A stretch of 64,000 nucleotides of DNA, from the NCBI GenBank assembly GCA_964247055.1, contig OZ176056.1, positions 7,812,001 to 7,876,000 of the forward strand, in the 5' to 3' direction. Within the stretch, counting starts at the first letter, position 1. The number at the start of each line of letters is the position of its first letter. The stretch comes from Paragordius varius (Eukaryota; Nematomorpha). A model generated the notes under the pieces. It ran no database searches. It was given only the letters and a program-made list of their open reading frames with translations, and was not told where the DNA came from. Shown piece after piece: positions 12,446-24,400 of the stretch. The translations under genes were made by a program, and so were the position numbers.

Positions 12446-15400
12446 TAGATTCTTGATTAGAGATGAATCCACATTTTTTGATAATGCCAAACGGAGTCGC
12501 ATAGTATATGAAATTTTGTCCCGGGCAAAATATGATGTACAAGCCTTAAAATTTGGTTTTTTTTATTTTTACGATATAATATATTAAAACTAATCTAGCT
12601 TGCTTTTTAATTTTCTTTACCAACATTTAAACAAAACCATCCTAATATGATTAAAACACATGACAAAACTTCTCAAATATAAAACAACATTTTTATCATA
12701 TAAATGAAAACTTTAAACTTTAAATAAATTAAAACTATTTTTATACGTTTCATAGGTTTATGCAAACTATTAGCTACTCAAACCTATCTCACAGCTTACC
12801 CACTTCATGATGGTCCCTCCTATTACCACCATTATTATTATTCAATCAAAAATAATTTTATCAAAAACAAAAACAATATAAATGACCAATGGCAAACAAA
12901 ATCAGCTGATACCGCTTATAAAATTGAAAATAAAACAAAGTTGCAACATTCCAAGGAAAAGGAACAAACTTTTTCAATGTTATCACAAGATGTGTGTAAT
13001 GATAAAATATCTAAAACTGGTGTTGACGACCCTTGTTTTAATACATCACCTCCTCTAGAAAGTGATCGACAAGTATTTTTTATTATGTTTTATAGTTTTG
13101 ACAAAAAAATTTTTTCCAGTAAAAATGATACCACATACAGCTCAAATTCACCCTTGAACAATTTAAATTCATCTCAAAACAATTCAAACCTTATAAATGT
13201 ATTATTAAAAAGTACCTATATTTTTATACTGTATTTTGGAAAATTAAATTTCGTTTTTTATTTACATGACACGGAAAAAATGATAGTTTATAACAAAAAG
13301 AAATAATTCATATTAATGATGTGTTTATTATCCCGAAAACACCTGATATATTTTAGGGTGTTTTTGAATTGTTTAAGGGTGAATTTGAGGTGTAAATGGT
13401 ATCACTTCTTGTAAACCCCAATTATGGGTAAAATTCATGAATACTCTCTGTATTATAAACCCTTTCTAACAAAAACGGTATTATGTTTTTTTAATTAGAT
13501 TTTTTTCAATATTTTTATTTTTCAAATAAATAATTATAATTTTCACCAATGTATCATAAAGAAAAATGATTCATTTTGCATTTTTTGTTTTTTTTAATAT
13601 TGTGAGGGTTTTATAACGCCACCAGACTAAGCTACACTTAACTTTGTAGTAAGAATCTTATTTATACATCAGAACAAACAGTCTATTGCTAACTATGAAT
13701 TTCTTAGTTTATTATTCAAGTTATTAGGGGTTCTCTATAAAGCGTTTTTATAAAAAATTAATTATTTGGGCATACCTTTTAGATTCTGTATCGTATATGG
13801 GCTCGTGGTGGTGTGTTTTATATGGAACAACCTATAGCTCTAATAAGGTAAGTTTTTTAATACAATTAAGCAATTATTCCATTTTCCTTTTTATTAGTGC
13901 TAAGTTAAAACACTTTAACATGCATTTTTTGTAATTAATATATGTTTTTTCATGTTTTTTATGACAGAATCTTTATAATTTTCAGTTTAAAAGTTTTTTT
14001 ACAGTTTCCATAATTTCAATTCGTTTGTTATCTAATTATAAAAAGTAGTATATTTTTATCAACTTTTTTAAACAGTCAAACAAAACAATATTTCATGGGG
14101 AAAAGCTTAAATAGACTATAATATTATTATTAATTGTAACTTTTTTTTTGAACAATGTTATAAAAGAAAATCACAAATTTTTTTAGCGGAAAACGCCATC
14201 TTATTGCTTGATAGGAAGTACTATAACTTCTAATTGCAAAGGTAGGCTAAGAGAAATAATCTCCATAATATGTTAAATGTTATAAAAGGCTAAAAAATAT
14301 ATTTTTGATTTTACCTTATATAATTGGTATATTCCCGAGTTGATTATATTTATTTGTACTTGAAAACTCATCCACAAAAGTCAAAAAAAGATATAATATA
14401 TTCCATAAATAATAGTATGTTTTTCTAATTAGCCATCAGTCGCCATTTATATTCACCCTCTAACAGTTTAAATTCACCTTAAAAATAAATTAAGTGTTTT
14501 CGGGCTAATATAACTCATCATTATTAATTATATCATATATTTTTATGGCATAATTTATAATTTTTTCTTATGGAAATTTACAACAAAACTTCATTCATTT
14601 TTTAAAAAAATTTAAAATAATTAAGGTAATTTTTAATCCTAAATTGCACATAATATATTTTAGGTTGATTTTGAATTGTTCAATGGAGAGAATTTGAAGT
14701 GTAAAAAATGGTATAACAATTTGTTTTCAAATATCTTTTTGCCATGTGTGTTTTGTCTTAAATACAGTTTTGTTTTTGATATTTTTAATTTATTTAAATA
14801 TTCGCTTTAACAGAGGCTTAAATATTATCAATAACAATTCCTGGTATAAATCATAATAAAACTATCTACTATGAATAAAAATTTACTTATATATATATAT
14901 ATTGTAATGTAATAGAAAATATTTTGGTGAAAAGATTGCAATTTATTTCGCTTGGTTAGGATTTTATACAGCCATGTTAATTCCTGCCGCCTTTTTTGGG
15001 ATCCTTTGTTTCGTGTATGGGATAGCTACCTTTCATACCTATGTGCCCATGTAAAATAATTTATTTTTTTCCCACGATAAAATTATTTAAAAAAAGTTTC
15101 AAAAAATTTTAAATTAAAAAATTTATAAATACGATCAATCATCAGTTTTTTACTCAATTTTGAATTTTTTTGCATTAATCAATGGAAGAGTTTAATTTTC
15201 AATCGTTGCGCTATAAATGTAATAGAAATATTAACTCCTATATTATGGCACTCAATTATAAATCTAAACCATTTATTATAATCGACAATTCAAAATAAAA
15301 TAATATCATGTATAAAAAATATTAGTCATATAGTTTTTATGTCCTGTTTTTTAAAAAATTTCCAGATAATAAAATTATTTACTGCATAACTTTACTTTTA

Positions 15401-18400
15401 CCAACGAGAATTAGATGTGTAAAATGCCCTTCTTAAAATTTCATAAAAAATTATTATATAACAAAGCTCAGGATATTAATATAATTTTTATTCATATTTT
15501 TAAGTAACATATTTTTTATTATAAAAAATTGTGGTGGTTTTATAAAATAAATTATTAATTGGTTTCAAATATTAATTAAAAAAAGTTTTTTATATAATCA
15601 ATTTTTTTTCCTAAAATTGTCACTATTTAAATATACCATTTACAGTTTAAATCACTATTAAACAATTCAAGTTCACCCTTGAATAATTCAAATTCACCCT
15701 TGAACAATTTAAATTCTCCTTCGAACAATTCAAAACACCCTAAAATAAATTATGTGTTTTTAAGATTATTTTTTTATATTTTTAAAAAAAGAACCTTGTA
15801 TTTAATCAAAATAATAGTGAAAAAATAATAAACTTTGCCATAAAAATATATTTAATTATAATGTTGACTTAAATTTGACCGAAATTTCATAATTTATTTT
15901 TAGGGAGAATTTGAATTGTTCAAGGATAAATTTGAATTGATTTATTTTTAGGGAGAATTTGAATTGTTCAAGGGTGAATTTGAATTGATTTATTCAAGGG
16001 TGAATTTGAATTGTTTAAAGGTGAATTTTTATATTATATCCCTACTAAAATAATAGTTTAGAGTTATGTGATGTGAATGGTGTTGGCAACATTACAATGT
16101 GCCCACTATGTGATGAATTGTGCGATTTTTGGAAACTTTCAGACTCTTGTTTATATACCAAAGTTATCAATTTTCATATACCATTTACAGTTCAATTTCA
16201 TCCTTAAACAATTTAAATTCACCCTTGAACAATTCAAATTCACCCTCAAATAAAATATATGTTTTTTAAGATTAAAAATTACCTATATTTTATATATTTT
16301 TCAACAATAAAAGTTTTGTCTTAATTAAAATAGTGAAAAAATAATAAACTATACCATAAACATATATTTCATATTAATAATGAATTATACTAGTTCGAAA
16401 ACGCATAATTTATTTTTAGGGTGAATTTGAATTGTTCGAAGGTGAATTTGAATTGTTCAAGGGTGAATTTGAATTGTTCGAGAATTTGAATTGTTCAAGG
16501 ATGAATTCGAACTGTAAATGGTATATTTAAAAAAAAATTACTATCTTAATAAATTTTTTTTTAAAATCAAAATTCAGATTTTTTTTAGCATATAAAGCTA
16601 TCTGTAATTTAAAATTTATACAATTTTTAAATAACTTATATGACTATGGCGTTATTTAACATATCAATAAATTTTAATCGTATAATCATTCTTAAAAATA
16701 CTTGGAATCGTATTAAATGGTTAACTTTTTAAAAAAATAACCTATTTTCTTGTTCATCTCAGCTTTATTTAATTTAATTTTACTGATTTTTACCAAACGA
16801 GTAGAATATATATATATTTATATATATATAATTATTTTTGCGAATTTTATAATTTATAAAAATTATTATTTTGTAGTTAACATATCTGTTTGATAACCGT
16901 GCGACTGTAGCCTTCTCCATATTCATGTCTTTTTGGTGTAAGAATTTTAGTTATATTTTAAGGATGAAAATAATTTTTTATGCCCTAAACATTTGTAACA
17001 ATAAAATAAAAAAAACTATAAAATTACTTAATTATATATTTGGATTTTTTTAATCCTATTTGATATGAAAGAAATAAAAATAAAACTATAATATATATCG
17101 GCCGAATTTTATTTTATAAGAGAATGGTATAATAATGATTATTATATAATATATTTTGGTTTTTTGAAATTAATTAACTTGTTTTTCTAAATTTTATATA
17201 AATTAATTTATGAATAAAAAAGTTTGAAAAATATTTTATGGTTCATTTTAATATTGATAATAACCATTTACACTTCTAATTCACCCTTTTTCAATTAAAT
17301 ACCCTAAAAATAATATATGTGTTTTTAGCGGCTAATCTAGCTCATTATTAATATGAAATATTCTTTATGGCATAGTTTATCATTTTTTTCAGACTTATGT
17401 TATGTTAAACAAAATTTCATGCCTTAAAAATATTGAAAAACATATATAGCTAATTTTTAATTTTCAAAAACCTAATAATTTATATTTAGGATTTTTTAAT
17501 TTAGAATTTTGGCGTAAATGTGGCATATTACCTATATGTGGTTTATCATTTTTGATTTAACCTTAAAATATTGGAAAAAGTGAAGTGCATTAGGATTAAC
17601 ACAAAATTAATAACTTACAAGCGCATTGCCTTATTTTAATAAGCTTTCATTCTAATAACCAACTAAACAAACTTTATTTATGTTATGATAATCATTAAGC
17701 TACCCTATTTTTTGGAGCTTTGGAAACGTAGGCAAAACACATTGGCGTGGGCTTGGGACACGAAAGATTTTGAGGAGGAAGAAATGATACGACCCGAATA
17801 TGAACACATTGTAAAAACTGTACGGCGTAATCCGGTAACTGGTCAATTTGAACCATACCTGCCCCTGATAAGTCGAACACTCCGGGTAATGGGAGCCGGG
17901 ATAGCTGTCTTAACTTTCGTAAGTCATCATAAAAATTTTTAAGGATAAAGTATTGTTGCCTCTTAACATTCTAATAAATCAATCCAAAATTAATTAAGAG
18001 TTTCACGGTTCCGTAGTAAAATATAGGGGCCTCCTTCCTCTGGTGAAAAAAAAAGTATCTAAACTGTTTTCAGTGAGCCCCTTGCTTCTTTTCATAACGC
18101 GTTTTTACAATAAACAGATTATATAATAAATTAATTAGCTCATGCTGATTTTATTATAAACATTGCCGATAATATGTAAATAAGGTCCTATTTTCTAGTC
18201 AAACTCGTTTAGATATGATTTTACCTTGTCTCACAAATTTACACGAACATATGGGATATTCTAAGAAGTCCTCATAGTAAACCAAAAACAATAAAAAATT
18301 AATTATTAAATCACAATATTTTCTCAATACGCATCCGTATTAATTCTATTAATATCTGATAATATGTATATAAATAATCATTCTAACTCGAGAAATATTG

Positions 18401-21400
18401 ATATATATATATATATATATTTGTTTGTTTTTGTTTTATTTGCCCATTATAAAAGCTTTAAAATACCCATAATTAAACAAGTAAGTTTGTGCCCTCCGCG
18501 ATATCTTATGTGTGCGGCCCTCGAAAAATTTATAAAAATATACTAAATATAATACAATAATATGAATTATATGTTCATAAAATTTTGGTAAAATTGACAT
18601 ACAAATTTCTTAAATAAGTCCTTTTAATAGACAACAAATCCGCAAATATCGGTAAAAATAATACTCGTTATATTTTTACAAAGTCATAAAAAAAATTAAA
18701 TTTATAAATACCCCTCCCTCCTGTATTTGCTGAGAATGTATTTGTGTTGTTTAACTTGCCTTTTTTGAATTTTATCTTGCATCAATATTATATATTATAT
18801 ATAATATATATTAATTAGCTTATTATGGTCCTTGGCGTCGTGTTTGGCGTTATAATATATCGACTTTCGATCGTAAGCGTTTTACATGGTCAGCGTGATC
18901 GAATAATTAGTCAAAATGCAAAAATTACGACAAATATATCATCAGCCATACTAAATCTTATAGCTATTATCATACTTAATCGGGTTACTATTCATATATT
19001 AATACCAATTTGTCGATTTTATTTTATTTTTTCTTTTTTTTTCAAAAAACTAACTTTGTTTAACTCCTGTCATAACAGTTTTCTTTAAAAGTTTTTAGGA
19101 TACTTTTTTTTATTTAACATATATTTTGATACAATAAATTTAAATTAATATACTATATATAATCCGTTTTGTTGTTTTCATAAGCGTTTTTAATATTAAA
19201 AGAGATAAATATATCCGAAGTATTCTTACACTTGTGTAATCTAAATAAATTTTTATTTATGTATATATATAGCCATTATTAATTGTTTAAAGAAATTTAA
19301 AAAAATATGGATTATATCATTTTGTGTAATGAGTAATTTTTTAAATAAAGTTTTGTTCTATTATTATTAGATATACGCTAAAATAGCCACTTACCTTACA
19401 AATTTGGGTAATTTATTTTTTTCCTTTTTCTTTTGATTCTTATTGTTGCGAATAATTGAAATTTTTTAAGATTTGCTATTAATAATATTTAAAATATTTT
19501 ATATAGAGTTAAATTTTTTACTAATTTTTTGCAAAAGGATTAAATGGTGAAAATAATTATTAAATGTTTCTAAAATATTAATTATAATTAAGTTTTTTTA
19601 ATTTTATAAAAAAAATTTGGATAATAGTTTAATTACAGTAAAAACTGAAATTATACGGACAAAACGTAAGTGTAAAGAGACATGTATTTTAAAAGATGGT
19701 CATATATTTTAAATCTTGATTTATTTTTTATAAATATAAATCATTGTTAATTGCTAAATGCGAAATAAAGAGATAATATATATATATATATATAAGAAAC
19801 ATAATCAAATCTATATTTTACAATTGTAACTAAATAATGGCTTTCCTTTAGAGAAAAAAAATATTTGTCCTTATATTTTTACGTATTGTGTCCGTGTATA
19901 ATTTCAATTTTTACTGTATTTTAACTAATTTTGTAGTTATTTCCCAAAATTTGGGAACATTTATTCAAAAAAATTTGTTTAAGAAAATCAATTTTACTTA
20001 GATAGATTTCATTAAAATTATATAAATGAAATTTCTTCCTTGGTTTTTACGATTACGCCTTTATAATTCCAATTTTAATACTGTGTAATAATCTATTTAT
20101 TGTAGAATGCCCACGAACCCGAACAGATTATGAAGATAGTTATACGCTGAAAATGTTTTTATTTCAATTCGTCAATTTCTATTCATCACTCATCTACATT
20201 GCATTTTTTAAAGGGAGGTAGGTTGATCAATTTTATTTATATTTTTTTGTTTTATATCCTTATATTTAAAAAATAGTTTATATTTTTAAATTTCCGAAAT
20301 TTCACTGAGGGATAAAACATTATCCAGCCTCTTAAGTGTTTTAAGATTTAAATAACTAACCAATTTTTTAAAAAACTTACAAATTTTTATATTATTCATA
20401 TCATTTTTTTGTAGATTTTCAGGGACCCCGGCTGGTGGGGGTAAAGTATTTGGATATCGATTAGAACCAGTAATAATTACATATATTTTTACCCTATTTT
20501 TAATATATATATTTTTTTATTTAAATTTATATTTTAATTTTTTATTCATACGAATTTAGTGTGAGCCTGCGGGGTGTATGGCCGAATTATTTATTCAATT
20601 TGTCGTTATTATGATTGGGAAACAGGCTCTTAATAATATTCAAGAGCTATTATTTCCGTAAATATTTTTGTTGTTTCTATTGATTAAAAATGATTTTATT
20701 ATTTGTAATATTAATATTTTAAATAATGAGGGTTATCAATTCCAACCCATATTTAATTTTCCGTTTTTACGTTAAATTATTAATCTATTATATTATGGAA
20801 GCCAATTTCAATTTTATGTTGGTTAATATAAACATTAGATATTTTTTTATTAATTTAAACAATTTCTCTAAATTTTATCCGTTTTAAAAAAGGTCCAAAC
20901 TTACAAATTATCCAATAAGTAAAATTTGAAATTATACCGACAAAAGTGAAACATAAAGTCAAAAATATTTCGTTAAAGACAACCATAATTTTAAAATCAT
21001 TATTTTTTTTAAATATTACTCATTATTTAAAACTATCAAATTATAAAGTGATGTAAATTTATTGTGTATATATATAATTTTTATAGGATAAATCAAGGTT
21101 TAAACTAGTAGTATAATTGCCATTTCAAAAACAATAATTATCTTTATATTTTTACGTTTTTTTGTCCGTATTATTACAATTTTTTACTGTACTGTCCTGA
21201 TATTTTAATAATCTATAAAAACACACTCCTGTCCCCATAGCGTCATTATGAATTGGTGGCGACGTCGAAAAACATTATCCCATAGACTTCAAAAACGCGT
21301 AAGGAATTCAATTGCTCAAATTCAAACTTTTAATGCTAAATCCTTCAAAGCTGCCAAAAATCAGTTTAATACTGAAACTAATCAAAATAATAATAATAAT

Positions 21401-24400
21401 AATGAAATTTATCAAAACACATTACATAAACCATCCACTACTAATGTTGGCGATAATTTTAGAAAACGTGAAAATACGAATTCAAATTCATTAGCAGCGG
21501 AAGAAATAAAAAGGTTTGATGATTATATCTTCTAGATGGGTGGTTTTTATACACTCGGCCTACGCGCGAAATTCCAATTATAAAATATTACGAAATCTGT
21601 GTGGAATTTATTAAACAAATTTTTTGAATTTATATTCCATTTTTTTCTTGCATTGAACTAGCAAAAAGTTTTTAAAGAGCTATATATATAAAATTTTATA
21701 AAATATTTGTTATATACCCATATATTTTGCGGATCCGGCCCTTAAGTCAATTGTGTTGTACACGCTTGATTTGGTTGGTTGAGTTTTTTTATCCACATAA
21801 AAAGTACAGTATGCATTTTAATGGTTGTTGTTTATTTCATATAGTAGGGCGATTGGCACTACAGTAGTAGTGTATGGAAAAAAAGGAAAAAATTGTTCAT
21901 TTTCAACATTTTGTTTTGTTGTTTTCCATAAACTGCTTTGTTGTGAATTTGTGAAATAAGCAACCATTAAAATGCATACTGTAATATAAAAATTATAATA
22001 AAACATATTTTTTCAACATTTTACATTTGTGAAATATGCACAAATTATAAATATCTCTGTTTATAAGTAACGGTCAGATTGATAAAAAAATTTTGCATTA
22101 AAAACTCCAATAGATATAGTACTTCAACTGTTAAAATTGGTAGTAATAATCATTAATATATTGAAATAAATTATTAATAAAGTGATGAAAATTTTTCAAA
22201 TTTGAATTTTTTTGCTATAAATTGCTTTTTAATACCTATTCTTTCTTTCAAATAATTTCAATCATATACTAAATAGTTGTATGAAAGTGATTGACTGATT
22301 ATATTTTTAACCGGATTTAATTGTTACAAATTCCTTTTAGTTTTTCTTTACTTTATTTTACGATACGTAGCAGCCAATCTCCTCAAAGCCATATCAATAA
22401 TAATAATATAGATAATAATCAAACTTTAATCACTGTCGTACCAAACAATCCATTTGAACACTTTAATATGCCTGAACAAAAAAATATAGTAGCGCCTATA
22501 ACAGGATTAAGTTATAATTTTTATTCCCCCGATGTTAATAATGATATAATTGCAACAGAAGTCCAAAATTTAGATAACAACGCCATCTCTTCTGCTATAT
22601 CAAAGTGTCCAGAAAATGGTAACGCAACTAAAATATCATCTCCTATAATAAAAGCATCAATTATCCAACATGGTGACCATCGAAATAAGTTTAATACCCA
22701 AAATAAACAATGTAAAAATAAGGTATTAGGACAAAATGTAATTAATAAAAATATGGGCTTGAAACAAAACCAAGATAACAGTAAAAATAATCGGACAGAA
22801 ACGGCAACAATTTGTCAAAACGATAGCAATTCGACAATGCTGCCTAGGTATGAGGAAGATTTTGACTTGGAGGATACGGGTGAAATGGGACTTTTTTATG
22901 AATACCTTGAAATGGGTAATTTTTATTATAAATTTTAATTAACCAAAGATAAATGATAGAGTGTAGCTTATTTTATTAACTTTTTTTATTATATATGAAT
23001 CTACATGCTCGTTATCCTTTTCGATTTTGATTTAGGGTCCTAATTTTAAGGATACAATTGTTTAAAGTTACATATTAGTTTGTAGTTAATTTTGAGCTAT
23101 TTATTAACAATATATTAATGATTATATCATTCATTTGTATGGGATTCGCCATTAAATGATCGTACACCCGTTTTTGCAATCTTTTCTTGATTTGTTTAAT
23201 TCTAGATTTAAATTAAGTGATTCGAGGTCTTTTGTTTAAATTTAATATTGGATATTTTATATAAATGAATGACAATTGTTATACATAAAAAGTATATATT
23301 TTTGGATAATTGACCATTTATCAATTAACAAACAACAAGTTCAAGAACGGTGTCTATTAAAAAAGTAATCCTCTTAAAAAAATACAATAATATTCATTTT
23401 TTTACTTTATATTTGTTTTCTTTTACTTAACATATTTATCTATATATAATTTTTTTTGTCCATATTAAAATTGAATAATTATAATAGGTATTCAATTTGG
23501 ATTTACAACCATGTTTGTGGCTGCGTTTCCCCTTGCTCCTTTGTTTTCCCTGTTAAATAATGTGATTGAAATAAGATTGGATGCCTATAAGTATGTGACA
23601 CAATTTAGGCGACAGGTGGCCACACGTGTTCAGGATATTGGTAATTTTCAGTTTTATCTGTTTGATTTAAATTATAAGCTATTGGTTTATAAAATAATTT
23701 ATTTCGTTTAGATATATTACAGTATGCATTTTATTTGGTGTGCTTATTTCAAAATATAGTAGGGCAATTTACGTTATTACAATACTTTTTATAAAAGGAT
23801 AGACCTTATCTTCTTTAAATAACAAAATTTTATTTCATCCCGATTTTGTAAATACAACCTATTATTTTGTTGTTAAATATTAGAAAAATTTATCATTTAA
23901 AAGTTTATGATATAATAATAGGGGGATAATTTTAAATAAACTGTAATATATTTAGTTATATAAATATATAGGTTATTTTGAAATAAACAAAGATAAATAA
24001 TTTTGAGTAGTTAATAAATTGTTTAGCATAACTCTAACTAAACCAAAAAATTATGTTAAAAAATTTTCCACTAGGGGACCAAAAAAAAGATTGTTTATTA
24101 TCAGACTTTTAATACATTATATATTTTAGCAGAAACTATTTTATATATATAATAATAGGTGTATGGTATGAAATTATCAATGTGATTGCCAAATTGGCCG
24201 TAATAACTAACGTAAGTTTATAAATTTTGAGATTTTTTATATAAAATGTTTCCAACGGTTTTTTATTACTTAAACAGAATAAACGAAATTTATTTTTACT
24301 ATACAGTGGACCCCCCCCCCGCCCCAATCCCAGTTATAACTCGCATCTTGGCGCCCATGAGTTATTTATAATTAATATTTATTTTTCCAATAAAAATTAT

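Noticed and set aside
21818-22006. 62-codon minus-strand frame
   Set aside because: Lies on the family D hairpin; the sequence is explained by the element.
24309-24327. C-rich run as a regulatory or G-quadruplex site
   Set aside because: A single homopolymer-like tract in an intron; no spaced G/C runs to support a structure claim.
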